Assembly: GCA_004299705.1 (NCBI GenBank)
Contig: SCQS01000042.1
Location: forward strand, 1 to 33,389
Direction: 5' to 3'
Origin: Rhodanobacteraceae bacterium
Lineage (GTDB): Bacteria > Pseudomonadota > Gammaproteobacteria > Xanthomonadales > Rhodanobacteraceae
Length of the DNA stretch: 33,389 nucleotides
In this document: piece after piece, positions 24,469 to 33,389 of the stretch
Layout: each line of letters begins with the position of its first letter
Position numbering within the stretch: position 1 is the first letter of the stretch
Made by a program: the position numbers and the translations under genes
The notes under the pieces: model-generated
Database searches by the model: none
Seen by the model: only the letters and a program-made list of their open reading frames with translations
What the model was told of the DNA's origin: nothing

Positions 24469-25539
24469 ATGTTCCGGAACTTCACGCTGCCGGCTGCCTT
24501 GTTGCTGCTGGGCGTGGGCGTGTGGATGCAGGCCACGGCCGCGACAACACCCACTACCGCCGCGCTGCCGGCCACGCTTCAGCAACAAGCCGCCGCGGGC
24601 AATGCCGAAGCCCAAGTGAAACTGGGCCTCGATCTCATCAAGAGCAAGAATCAGGCTGATCAAGCCGCAGCTGTCGAATGGTTCCGCAAGGCTGCGATTC
24701 AAGGCAACACCGACGGTGCGTGGCACTTGGGACTTGCCGACGCGACGGGTGATGGCACTGGGCGCGATGCGAGCGCCGGCCTGAACTGGATGCGAAAGGG
24801 TATTGACGGATTCCCTGAGCGGATGGTCGTTTACGGAATGATGCTCCGGTCGACACCGGCGAGTTCCGGCACGATCGATTTTGCCTCGGCAGAAACATGG
24901 TTCCGGAAAGCTGCCGAAGCCGGCTCGCCCATGGGGATGTATTTGTTGGCAGCTGAGGAACTGAAAGGCCACCCTGGCGTGCCACAAAATAAGAGCGACG
25001 CCGAACACTGGATGTTGAAAGCGGCGCAAACGGGCAATGTCGAGTTTGAGGGGTTATTCGGAGAACTGGCCATCACCGGCTCATTCGGCCACCCGGATGC
25101 CGATCGTGGCTTGAAGTGGCTACGCAAAGCGGCTCGCGGTGGCAGCAGCCAAGCCCAAGGCGTCTTGGGGTACGTGCTGGTGACTGGCAAATACGGTGTG
25201 CCCAAGGATCCAGCCCAAGGTGTCGAGTGGGCCGACAAGGCGATCACACAACAGAACGCGATGGGTTATTACGCACTGGGATTCGCATACAAGGATGGTA
25301 TCAACGGGAAACCCTCCGACCCCGCCAAGGCTTGGTACAACTTCGCGGCGGCCCAACACACGGACACCGCGCATGCGCTGTCACACGTCGGCAAATACAT
25401 GCCGGAGGTCGCGACCCAACTTTCGTCGGCGCAAATTGTTCGGGCGCAAGCCAAGGTTGCGAAAATTCCGCTGCCGAAGCATCAGGACAACTTCAGCATC
25501 CACTATGACCCCACCCAGCTCGCCCAGTTGAACAACTGA
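24469..25539 (+). CDS. Exported Sel1-repeat (TPR-like) protein
   Basis: A 356-residue protein with signal peptide MFRNFTLPAALLLLGVGVWM, probably cleaved near ATAA. Sel1-like repeats of 36-44 residues follow, with recurring A-x-x-G-N/S-x-x-A-x-x-x-L-G and W-x-x-K-A-A signatures: AAAGNAEAQVKLGLDL, AVEWFRKAAIQGNTDGAWHL, AETWFRKAAEAGSPMGMYLL, AEHWMLKAAQTGNVEFEGLF, GLKWLRKAARGGSSQAQGVL and GVEWADKAI. About six to seven units make a solenoid for protein binding, presumably in the periplasm. The ATG at 24469 has GGAGG upstream; a longer frame to 24382 lacks both signal peptide and ribosome site. The gene is slightly lower in GC than its neighbours. Partner unknown. Confidence 0.88.
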   Translation: MFRNFTLPAALLLLGVGVWMQATAATTPTTAALPATLQQQAAAGNAEAQVKLGLDLIKSKNQADQAAAVEWFRKAAIQGNTDGAWHLGLADATGDGTGRDASAGLNWMRKGIDGFPERMVVYGMMLRSTPASSGTIDFASAETWFRKAAEAGSPMGMYLLAAEELKGHPGVPQNKSDAEHWMLKAAQTGNVEFEGLFGELAITGSFGHPDADRGLKWLRKAARGGSSQAQGVLGYVLVTGKYGVPKDPAQGVEWADKAITQQNAMGYYALGFAYKDGINGKPSDPAKAWYNFAAAQHTDTAHALSHVGKYMPEVATQLSSAQIVRAQAKVAKIPLPKHQDNFSIHYDPTQLAQLNN

Positions 25540-25562
25540 AGCTACAGCGGGCATTCATTGGC

Positions 25563-26945
<1,383 letters not shown>

Positions 26946-27001
26946 GCCGTGAACCGCCACGCTGGAGGGACGGCTATTCTACGCGTTGCCGAATGGAAGC
27001 C

Positions 27002-27025
27002 GGGACGGGGAGTGGGTAGCGGGGG
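27002..27025 (+). other. G-quadruplex motif between sdaA and the glutaredoxin-like gene
   Basis: GGG-AC-GGGG-AGT-GGG-TAGC-GGGGG, four G-runs with loops of 2-4 bases, 107 bases before the start of the small + strand gene and 57 bases upstream of sdaA. It lies in the divergent promoter region of both. Confidence 0.6.
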
Positions 27026-27131
27026 CGTAAAAATGACGTCCAGGCGAGCTTCCGGACCAAGGCCATCACAGTTTCGCATGACTTCTGCAAGCGCGCCCAC
27101 ACTACCTGCCCCCAACCCCGGTTCTCGATCC

Positions 27132-27359
27132 ATGCTCACCCTCTACCAACGCGACGACTGCAAACTTTGCGACGAGGCCATCGCCCTGCTGGCGCGCGTC
27201 GGCGTGCCCGATTTCGAAAGCGTGTGGATCGACGGTGACGCCGAGCTGGAAGCGCGCTACGGGCTGCGCGTACCGGTGCTGCGCGACGAGGCATCCGGAC
27301 GCGAGCTGGGCTGGCCGTTCGACGCGGTCGCATTGCAAGCGTTTCTCCACGGTGTGTAG
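27132..27359 (+). CDS. Glutaredoxin-like protein (DUF836 type)
   Basis: A 75-residue single-domain thioredoxin-fold protein, MLTLYQRDDCKLCDEAIALL, with a CxxC redox motif (Cys10, Cys13) and the cis-Pro segment GLRVPVLRDE (about 47-56). These match the small glutaredoxin-like family found beside many proteobacterial housekeeping genes; the physiological substrate is unknown. No good ribosome site precedes ATG 27132; an in-frame ATG at 27078 would add 18 low-complexity residues and is less likely. It is divergent from sdaA and converges with the YceI operon. Confidence 0.85.
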   Translation: MLTLYQRDDCKLCDEAIALLARVGVPDFESVWIDGDAELEARYGLRVPVLRDEASGRELGWPFDAVALQAFLHGV

Positions 27360-27383
27360 GAGCGCGCCTGCGCGCGACCATGT

Positions 27384-27938
27384 TCAATGTCCGGCACGCA
27401 GCACCAAATGCCCGTGCACCGTCACGCCATCGCCGATCATCGACGGGTCGGCCCACTGCCCGGCGCCGATGCCGAAATCGAGTCGTTTCAGTTGCGCGGT
27501 CACGTCCAGCGTGGCGCTGGTGCCGTGCGGCACGAACTTCACCGTCAACGTCACGGGCTTGGTGATGCCGCGCAGGGTCAGCGTTCCGTCCGCGAGCACC
27601 TCGCCGTTCGCCGACTCGTGAAACGCCGTGGTGACGAAACGTGCCTTGGGGAATTTCGCGGCGTCGAGGAAATCCGCGCCCAGCGCGGCGTGGTCGCGTT
27701 CGGCCATGTGCGTATCGAGGCTGGCGATGTCGACGGTCACGTCGAACTTCGCCTGCGCGAGATCGGCCGGATCGTAGTCGATGGCCGCCGTGAAGCGGCG
27801 GAATTGCCCGGTGTATTCGACGGTCTGATAGGCATTGGTGAACGCGAGCGTGCTGTGCGCGTAATCGACCTGCCACGCCTGTGCCCACGCCGGCGCCGCC
27901 GCCAACAGCAACAGCAGGCCCCAGCAGGGTTTCCTCAT
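27384..27938 (-). CDS. YceI family periplasmic protein (first copy)
   Basis: A 184-residue protein with signal peptide MRKPCWGLLLLLAAAPAWAQ and a single YceI lipocalin-like barrel. The barrel has WQVDYAHSTLAFTNAYQTVE, then FDVTVDIASLDTHMAERD, FLDAAKFPKARFVTTAF and LTLRGITKPVTLTVKF. YceI barrels bind isoprenoid or other long hydrophobic ligands. GGAGGTG precedes the ATG, which overlaps the cytochrome b561 stop (TGATG). It is the last gene of a three-gene operon with a second YceI protein and a b-type cytochrome, suggesting a redox-linked ligand such as a quinone; that is inference. Confidence 0.92.
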   Translation of the reverse strand: MRKPCWGLLLLLAAAPAWAQAWQVDYAHSTLAFTNAYQTVEYTGQFRRFTAAIDYDPADLAQAKFDVTVDIASLDTHMAERDHAALGADFLDAAKFPKARFVTTAFHESANGEVLADGTLTLRGITKPVTLTVKFVPHGTSATLDVTAQLKRLDFGIGAGQWADPSMIGDGVTVHGHLVLRAGH

Positions 27939-28504
27939 CACGCACCTCCGTGCTGTTTCGGGGCGCCACGCAGCATCCGCCTGAGCACATCATCCCGCTG
28001 CCGGAAGTGGTGCCACAAGGCAGCGCCGACGTGCAGCACCAGCAATGCCGCCAGCAGCGCGACCAGGCTCTGGTGCAGCAACAGAGCGCGCGGCTTCCAG
28101 AAGGGATCGTAGCCGCCCAGGCCCGGCAACCGCAGCCAGCCGAACCACACCAGTGGCGCACCCGATGCGGAATTGAACCACCAGCCGCTGCATGGGATCG
28201 CGAGGATCAGCCCGTACAGCGCGAGGTGCACCGCGCGCGCAGCGCGGCGCTGCCAGCGCGGCATCGCGGGCGGATCGACGGGACGGCGTTCGCTCGATCG
28301 CCATGCGATCCGCAGCAGCACCAGTGCCAGGATGGTCATTCCGATCGACTTGTGCAGCGCGAACACGCGCACCTTTGCAGGCGTCACGCCCATCCCCACC
28401 ATGCTCAGGCCGATGATCGCCTGCACCAAGATCATCAATGCGATCAGCCAGTGGAACGCGCGCACCAGCGCGCCCCAACCCGCGTCAGTGCTGCGCAGCG
28501 GCAC
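27938..28504 (-). CDS. Cytochrome b561 family inner-membrane protein
   Basis: A 188-residue protein with four membrane helices and paired His ligands for two b hemes: AFHWLIALMILVQ, FALHKSIGMTILALVLLRIA, AVHLALYGLILAIPCSGWW and LLHQSLVALLAALLVLHVGA followed by LWHHF. It probably transfers electrons between quinol and a periplasmic acceptor. The start is GTG 28504, with AGGAG upstream inside the end of the preceding YceI gene (20-base overlap). It is flanked on both sides by YceI genes in the same operon. Confidence 0.93.
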   Translation of the reverse strand: MPLRSTDAGWGALVRAFHWLIALMILVQAIIGLSMVGMGVTPAKVRVFALHKSIGMTILALVLLRIAWRSSERRPVDPPAMPRWQRRAARAVHLALYGLILAIPCSGWWFNSASGAPLVWFGWLRLPGLGGYDPFWKPRALLLHQSLVALLAALLVLHVGAALWHHFRQRDDVLRRMLRGAPKQHGGA

Positions 28505-29135
28505 GCGCCCTGCTCCTCGCCGACCTGGCCACGGCCTGCTGGTAGTCGTACTGTGCTTGCCGATCCAGCGTGGCCTCGATCTCCAGGCGGATCGCCACCT
28601 GGGTGCCGATCGCCTTCGGGAACGCGGTCATGCCGAACCGCGTGCGATCCAGCGTGGCGTGCCCCGAGAATCCGGCGATGGTTTCGAAGCCGAACAGCGT
28701 CATCCCGACCCGGTTGACGGTGAAATCCACTTGTACCGGCAACGTGAGGCCGTGCAGCGTGAGCCTGCCGTCGATCACGCCTGTCTGCGTGCCGGTCTTT
28801 TGCACCGATACGCTCTCGAAATGCGCGAGCGGGAATTTCGTGGCATCCAGAAAATTGCGCCCCGTGACCGCGCCGTCCCAGCCCTTGTCGCCAAGATCGG
28901 CGGAGGCGGTGTCGATATCCGCGACCACCTTCGAAGCCGCCCAGTCGTCCGGATCGAAGCGCAGCCAGCCACGCGCGATGGCGAATCGCCCGACCGGGTT
29001 GGAATAGCCATCGTGGCCGGCGCTGAACAGCACCTGCGAATGCACGGTGTCGATGCGGTAATCCAGCGGGTGTGCGATCGCCGTGCCCGCGACCAGCAAC
29101 AGCAACCACGCCAGCGATGACATTCGCGAAGCCAT
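28485..29135 (-). CDS. YceI family periplasmic protein (second copy)
   Basis: A 216-residue protein with signal peptide MASRMSSLAWLLLLVAGTAI, then a YceI barrel: LDYRIDTVHSQVLFSAGHDG, ASKVVADIDTASADLGDKGW, FLDATKFPLAHFESVSVQKT and LTLHGLTLPVQVDFTVNRVG. A C-terminal helical extension (QAQYDYQQAVARSARSRARA) is absent from the other copy. Three in-frame ATGs (29156, 29135, 29123) are possible. 29156 lies inside a MITE end, so I use 29135. No Shine-Dalgarno sequence is visible for any of them. First gene of the YceI/b561/YceI operon; the MITE ends 4 bases upstream of the start codon. Confidence 0.88.
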   Translation of the reverse strand: MASRMSSLAWLLLLVAGTAIAHPLDYRIDTVHSQVLFSAGHDGYSNPVGRFAIARGWLRFDPDDWAASKVVADIDTASADLGDKGWDGAVTGRNFLDATKFPLAHFESVSVQKTGTQTGVIDGRLTLHGLTLPVQVDFTVNRVGMTLFGFETIAGFSGHATLDRTRFGMTAFPKAIGTQVAIRLEIEATLDRQAQYDYQQAVARSARSRARAAAQH

Positions 29136-29139
29136 GCTA

Positions 29140-29406
29140 GGGTCTATTGACGCCATGCCACGTGAGCCGCGTTGCTTCCGCAGCGGCCGCCAGACAAGGC
29201 GGGCGCCGCAGCGCCATGGTGGTGCCATGGTCAAGGCGCGCACCGCCGGATGGCGGCCGCTGCGGAGCAACCCTTCGGGCCGGGGCCGTTTGCCCGCATG
29301 GCTGCGTCATCGTTCGTCGATGTATCGACATACATCTTCCTCCCTCTTCCTTGCCCTGCGGGCAAACGGCCGACGGCGCGGCCACGTGGTATGGCGTCAA
29401 CAGACC
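29140..29406. mobile_element. 267-bp MITE with 25-bp inverted ends and TA target duplication
   Basis: The terminal inverted repeats are 29140-29164 (GGGTCTATTGACGCC...) and 29382-29406 (its reverse complement reads GGGTCTGTTGACGCC...), identical at 23 of 25 positions. TA flanks both ends (29138-29139 and 29407-29408). Internal inverted repeats are GTTGCTTCCGCAGCGGCCGC (29171 on) with 29251-29271, and GGCCGTTTGCCCGC (29284-29297) with 29357-29370. It has no room for a transposase. The TA duplication suggests mobilisation by an IS630- or IS5-related enzyme encoded elsewhere. It separates the YceI operon from the sensor-kinase gene; the remaining 101 bases before 29508 show only the kinase Shine-Dalgarno sequence. 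Confidence 0.85.
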
Positions 29407-29507
29407 CTACTTTCCATCACTTGGGCCCATCCTCGCACAGTGCATGGTCGCGCGCACCGCCGCCGTTTTTGCGGCATCATCGGGGTTTGCTGCATGGGAG
29501 GCGCAAC

Positions 29508-32500
29508 ATGCTGGGGGCCTTGTTGCTGACGGGCGCAATGGCGGGCGCGGCGATTGCAGGCGCGCCGCCTGCCGCGCCCGCCGTCGCGCCGACGCCGATT
29601 TTCCGCAGCTACGGCGTCGCCGAGGGCCTGCCCTCCACCGTCACCTACGCCGTCACGCAGGATCACACCGGTTACATCTGGATCGGCACCCACGCAGGAC
29701 TGGTGCGCTACGACAGCCGCACGTTCAAGGTTTTCCGATACGTCCCCGACGAGCCCGCGTCGCTGCCCGCCAATGATGTTTCCGCGCTGTTGGTGGACCG
29801 ATCCGGGCGCTTGTGGGTCGGCGGCGAGGGCACGGGCCTGAATCTCTACCGGCCGGCAAGCGGCGGTTTCCGGCACTGGATGCACGCTGCCGCGCAGCCC
29901 GACAGCCTGGGTGCCAACGACGTGATGGCGATCGCGCAGGACAAATCCGGCGCGATCTGGGTCGGCGTCTTCGCGGGCGGATTGAACCGGCTGGACCAGG
30001 ACGGCAAGGGTTTCGCGCATTGGCACCACGTCGCGGACGATCCCGCCAGCCTTGCCTCGAACAGCGTGATCTCGCTCGCCGCCGCCAGCGACGGCGGGCT
30101 GTGGATCGGCACGGATGCCGGCCTGGACCGCATGAGCGCGCAGGGCAAAATCCGGCTGGTCGAACTGCCCGGCCTCGCCACCCAACCGAGCATCTGGCAA
30201 GTGCGCGTGGCCGACGCCGGCGTCGACGCGGCCACCAGCGCCGGATTGTTCCACATCGACGATGCGGGCCACGCGACCCGCGTCGGCCCCGCGCGCGAAG
30301 CCTTCGCAAGCCTGCGTGGCGACGACGGCAGCGTGTGGATCGCCGAACGCGGCGGACTGGATCGTATCGGCGCCGACGGCGTCAGTCGTTTCGAGCAACC
30401 GATCGCAGGTGTGGCCGGCACCGTGCCGGGACGCCTTCCGGACGGATTGTTCCGTGACCACGAAGGCGGGCTGTGGGTGGCGACGATGGACGGCGGCCTC
30501 GCCTACCTGTCGCCGCAATGGCAGGCCTTCAGCATGTTCCGCAACGTTCCCGGCGATCCGGCCAGCTTGGCCCGGAACCGTGTGCGCGCGCTGGCGCTGG
30601 CCGGCAACGGCGACCTGTGGGTGGGCAGCGCGGGCATGCTGGACCGGCTCGACCCCGCGACCGGCGCGGTCACGCACGTTCCGATTCCGGATTTGGGCCG
30701 CATGTCGATCTCGGCGCTGGCGGAAGACGCTTCGGGCCGGTTGTGGATCGGCAGCCGCCGCGGCTGCTTCGTGTGGAACGGCAAACACCTGCAACCCGTC
30801 GCGGCAGGCGATCCGGCCCTCCGGCACGGCGTGCGGCGCTTGCTGGTCGCACGCAACGGCACGATCTACGTGGCCGGCAACGGCACCGGCGTGTACCGCG
30901 TCGATCCGCAAACCCTCACCTTCCAGCCGCTCGCGCCGCCCGCGGCGGGCGAGGCCGCGCAGGAGATCCTGCAAATGCGCGAAGCCATGGACGGTTCGAT
31001 CTGGGTCGCGAGCCATGCCGGGCTCGCGCGCCTCGCACCCGGTGCCAACGCCTTCGCATTCGTCCCGGGCGTGGCCACCAGCGATATCCAGGCGTTCGCC
31101 TTCGGCCCCGACGACACGCTGTGGGCGGCGCGCACCGGCAGCCTGCAACACTACCGCCTGGGCGAAGGCCGCGCGGAACGCGTCGGCAAGATCGGCAGCA
31201 TGCAGGGCTGGCCGGACACGAACATCCTCGGCATGCAGGTCGACAAGAGTGGCCGTGTATTCGCGCTCGGCGTGCGCAACCTGGTGGTTTACGATCCACA
31301 CCGGAAGCAGTTGCTCACCTTCGCCCTCGCGGAAGGACTGGCCACCACCGATTTCACCGGCGACGAACTGCTCGCGACACGCCAGGGGCAATTGTTCGCC
31401 GGCAGCCTCGACGGCGTGATCGGCATCCACCCCGCGCCGCTGCTGCGGCACCTCGCCACACCCAAGGTGGCGCTGGAATCGGTCGAAGTCAGGCGCAACG
31501 GCAAGCGCATCGCGCTCGACCCTGCCAAACCCATCGACCTCGACTGGCGCGACCGCGAACTCACCGTCACCGTGCGCGTGCTGTCGTTCATCGATCCCGG
31601 GCGCAACCAGTACCGCTTCCGCCTGCAGGGTTTCGATCCGGGCTGGGTGGATACCGGCATCCGCGACGTGCGTGAATTCTCGGTGCTGGAACCCGGCAAT
31701 TACCGATTGCTGATCAGCGGGCGTACCGGCGACGGCCCCTGGAGCGCCGCAGTCGATGCGCTGTCGCTGGACGTGCGCGCGGCGCCGTGGGTGACGCCGT
31801 GGGCGAAGCTCGGCTATGTGCTGCTCGCGATCCTGCTTGCGGCCTGGGCCACGTGGGCGATGCGGCGCAGGTTCCAGCAGAAGCACCGTCTCGCGCTCAG
31901 CGAGGAACGCCAGCAACTTGCCGAGCAGGCCAACGCGGCCAAGTCGCGCTTCCTCGCGAACATGGCGCATGAAATCCGTACCCCGCTGACCGGCGTGCTG
32001 GGCATGACCGAGTTGCTGCTGAAAACGCCGCTCGACGATCGCCAGCACCAATACGCCGACGCGATCCGGCGTTCGGGCGCGCTGCTGCTGCGCCAGGTCA
32101 ACGACGCGCTGGACGTGGCACGCATCGAGGCCGGCCGGCTGGAACTCAATCAGGCGCCATTCGATCCCGCGGCGATCCTGCGCGAAGTCGCGGAAGCCGA
32201 CGCGGGACTCGCGGCGCAAAAACAACTTGCTCTCGACGTGGCGGTCGCACCCGACGCGCCGCGCGCGGTGCGCGGCGATGCCTTGCGCGTGCAGCAAATC
32301 CTGCTCAACCTCACCCACAACGCATTGAAGTTCACCACCCACGGCAGCGTCACGTTGAAACTGGAGCGCGACGGTGGTGGCATCGTCTATCGCGTGGTCG
32401 ACAGCGGCCCCGGCATGACGCCGGAAGAATGCGCGCGCATCTTCCGGCGCTTCGAACAGGCCGACCATGGGCGCTTGCAACGCGGCAGCGGACTCGGCCT

Positions 32501-33056
32501 CGCGATCAGCCGTGAACTGGTCGGCCTGATGGGCGGCCGCATCGACGTGCAATCCGTGCCAGGGCGCGGCAGTACCTTCAACGTGTACCTGCCGCTGGCC
32601 GCCGTGATACCCGAAAGTGCGGCGGAGATGCCGGCGCCGCGCGACGACAAGGTCTCTTTGCCGCAGCCGCGGCTTTCAACATCCACGCAAGCACGCGTGC
32701 TGCTGGTCGAAGACGACCCGGTCGCAGGACAGGCCATCGCGGGGCTGATCGAAACCTTCGGCTACACCGTGACCGTGGCGCCGCAGGCGCTGGCGGCCTT
32801 GTCGGAAACCGAAACCGGCGACGCCTTCGACGCGATGGTGTTCGACTTCGACCTGCCCGGCATGGACGGTTGCGAACTGGCAAGGTTGTTGCGCCAGCGC
32901 GGCGTCGCCGCACCCATCGTCGCGCTCACCGCCAGCGCCCACGGCGACGAGGAGCAACGCGCGCGCGCGGCCGGCATGAACGCGTTCGTGCGCAAGCCGG
33001 TGCTGCCGGAGGACTTGCGCGAAGCGCTGCAAGGTGCGTTGCAGAAGCCTGCATGA
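29508..33056 (+). CDS. Hybrid sensor histidine kinase/response regulator with periplasmic propeller
   Basis: A 1182-residue membrane sensor. The ATG at 29508 has GGGAGG 7 bases upstream and begins a signal peptide (MLGALLLTGAMAGAAIAG); a longer frame to 29172 only reads through the MITE. Periplasmic residues about 30-640 are two-component regulator propeller repeats (HTGYIWIGTHAGLVRYD, RSGRLWVGGEGTGLN, KSGAIWVGVFAGGLNRL and more), then a Y_Y_Y domain (YRFRLQGFDPGWVDTG). One membrane helix lies at about 767-787. A HisKA domain follows with phospho-acceptor His821 in FLANMAHEIRTPLTGVLG, then HATPase boxes (LNLTHNALKFT, VVDSGPGMTPE, GSGLGLAIS). A receiver (VEDDP, phospho-acceptor Asp1113, LTAS, RKP) ends the protein. 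No HPt or DNA-binding domain, so it needs an external partner. Ligand unknown; such propellers often sense glycans. Confidence 0.93.
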   Translation: MLGALLLTGAMAGAAIAGAPPAAPAVAPTPIFRSYGVAEGLPSTVTYAVTQDHTGYIWIGTHAGLVRYDSRTFKVFRYVPDEPASLPANDVSALLVDRSGRLWVGGEGTGLNLYRPASGGFRHWMHAAAQPDSLGANDVMAIAQDKSGAIWVGVFAGGLNRLDQDGKGFAHWHHVADDPASLASNSVISLAAASDGGLWIGTDAGLDRMSAQGKIRLVELPGLATQPSIWQVRVADAGVDAATSAGLFHIDDAGHATRVGPAREAFASLRGDDGSVWIAERGGLDRIGADGVSRFEQPIAGVAGTVPGRLPDGLFRDHEGGLWVATMDGGLAYLSPQWQAFSMFRNVPGDPASLARNRVRALALAGNGDLWVGSAGMLDRLDPATGAVTHVPIPDLGRMSISALAEDASGRLWIGSRRGCFVWNGKHLQPVAAGDPALRHGVRRLLVARNGTIYVAGNGTGVYRVDPQTLTFQPLAPPAAGEAAQEILQMREAMDGSIWVASHAGLARLAPGANAFAFVPGVATSDIQAFAFGPDDTLWAARTGSLQHYRLGEGRAERVGKIGSMQGWPDTNILGMQVDKSGRVFALGVRNLVVYDPHRKQLLTFALAEGLATTDFTGDELLATRQGQLFAGSLDGVIGIHPAPLLRHLATPKVALESVEVRRNGKRIALDPAKPIDLDWRDRELTVTVRVLSFIDPGRNQYRFRLQGFDPGWVDTGIRDVREFSVLEPGNYRLLISGRTGDGPWSAAVDALSLDVRAAPWVTPWAKLGYVLLAILLAAWATWAMRRRFQQKHRLALSEERQQLAEQANAAKSRFLANMAHEIRTPLTGVLGMTELLLKTPLDDRQHQYADAIRRSGALLLRQVNDALDVARIEAGRLELNQAPFDPAAILREVAEADAGLAAQKQLALDVAVAPDAPRAVRGDALRVQQILLNLTHNALKFTTHGSVTLKLERDGGGIVYRVVDSGPGMTPEECARIFRRFEQADHGRLQRGSGLGLAISRELVGLMGGRIDVQSVPGRGSTFNVYLPLAAVIPESAAEMPAPRDDKVSLPQPRLSTSTQARVLLVEDDPVAGQAIAGLIETFGYTVTVAPQALAALSETETGDAFDAMVFDFDLPGMDGCELARLLRQRGVAAPIVALTASAHGDEEQRARAAGMNAFVRKPVLPEDLREALQGALQKPA

Positions 33057-33084
33057 CCGCACCCCCTTTCCCCAACACCAAGAC

Positions 33085-33250
33085 CTCGCCTCCCCCTTCG
33101 CGTGCGAAGGGCGGAGCGAAGCGAACGCGCGCGCAGCGCGACGAGGGGGATGGCTTTTGCTGCTTGCCTTGCGCGACGATATCCCCCCAGCGCTGCGCGC
33201 TGACCCCCTTCCCTTGGAAGGGGGTGAGTGCTTTTCCGCGCTGCCAAGAC
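33085..33250. repeat. Palindromic interspersed repeat, family B copy 3
   Basis: CTCCCCCTTC-GCGT-GCGAAGGGCGG, then a CGCGCGC/GCGCGCG stretch, GAGGGGGATGGCTTTTGCTG, TATCCCCCCAG, CGCTGCGCGCTG and CCCCCTTC-CCTTG-GAAGGGGG, ending CTGCCAAGAC. Bases 33144-33250 are repeated at 33283-33389 with two substitutions. No gene is visible between 33057 and the window end. Confidence 0.8.
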
Positions 33251-33253
33251 ACG

Positions 33254-33389
33254 GCTTCCCCCTTCGGAACGAAGGGGGAATGAGGGGGATGGCTTTTGCT
33301 GCTTGCCTTGCGCGACGACATTCCCCCAGCGCTGCGCGCTGACCCCCTTCCCTTGGAAGGGGGTGAGTGCTTTTCCGCGCTGCCAAGAC
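33254..33389. repeat. Palindromic interspersed repeat, family B copy 4 (runs off the window)
   Basis: TTCCCCCTTCGGAACGAAGG then GGGAATGAGGGGGATGGC, followed by the same 107-base core as the preceding copy. The period between the two is 139 bases. The window ends within or at the end of this unit, so the array may continue. Confidence 0.8.

Noticed and set aside
29172-29507. N-terminal extension of the sensor kinase to 29172
   Set aside because: It reads through the MITE, while ATG 29508 has a good Shine-Dalgarno sequence and begins a signal peptide.
29397-32552. A 1051-codon open frame on the minus strand opposite the sensor-kinase gene
   Set aside because: It is antisense to a gene with clear propeller, kinase and receiver motifs. 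In GC-rich DNA the opposite frame stays open by codon bias, and its translation has no domain-like features.
33057-33389. Several short overlapping frames at the window end
   Set aside because: All lie within the family B palindromic repeats and lack ribosome sites.
33144-33389. Possible CRISPR array (direct repeats at the window end)
   Set aside because: Only two copies of a 107-base unit with a 139-base period and internal palindromes; unit length and spacing do not fit CRISPR, and there are no cas genes.

Overview
The window is about 33 kb of GC-rich chromosome (roughly 65-70 % GC in most genes). It comes from a gammaproteobacterium of the Xanthomonadales/Lysobacterales, most likely Rhodanobacteraceae or a close relative. 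The main evidence is a type II secretion operon in the Xanthomonas xps order E-F-G-H-I-J-K-L-M-N-D, with XpsN in place of a separate GspC. The many short palindromic repeats between genes also fit this group. Species assignment is inference.

Layout. (1) 2-5640, + strand: the cell-shape cluster mreB (5' end outside the window), mreC, mreD, mrdA (PBP2) and mrdB/rodA; the last four are chained by ATGA overlaps. (2) 5641-6264: no gene; a 511-bp multi-hairpin repeat with inverted arms. (3) 6265-9231: valS, containing an in-frame palindromic repeat and a low-GC segment in the editing-domain region. (4) 9232-9494: two tandem AT-rich palindromes between convergent valS and def. (5) 9495-11890, - strand: peptide deformylase, a family 2 glycosyltransferase and a periplasmic protein with TonB C-terminal-like repeats. 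(6) 11937-23503, - strand: the complete T2SS operon gspE to gspD. (7) 23698-25539: two divergent exported proteins, one of unknown function and one with Sel1 repeats. (8) 25563-27359: L-serine dehydratase and a small glutaredoxin-like protein. (9) 27384-29135, - strand: a YceI / cytochrome b561 / YceI operon. (10) 29140-29406: a MITE with TA target duplication, 4 bp from the last YceI start codon. (11) 29508-33056: a large hybrid sensor kinase with a periplasmic propeller. (12) 33057-33389: palindromic repeats only.

How the genes work together. MreBCD, PBP2 and RodA form the elongasome that builds the lateral wall. The T2SS genes encode a full envelope machine: ATPase E, inner-membrane platform F/L/M, N in the GspC role, major pseudopilin G, minor pseudopilins H-K and secretin D. 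No prepilin peptidase is present, so it must be encoded elsewhere.

The most unusual signals are in the T2SS operon. The four pseudopilin genes with a GFTLLE/GFTLIE processing site (G, H, I, J) all carry repeat or simple-sequence DNA directly upstream of the cleavage codons. This gives leader peptides of about 31-89 residues, whereas gspK keeps an 8-residue leader. The secretin ends in a SPOR domain, and the ATPase lacks the usual tetracysteine zinc motif. The window also holds at least five unrelated families of small palindromic repeat.
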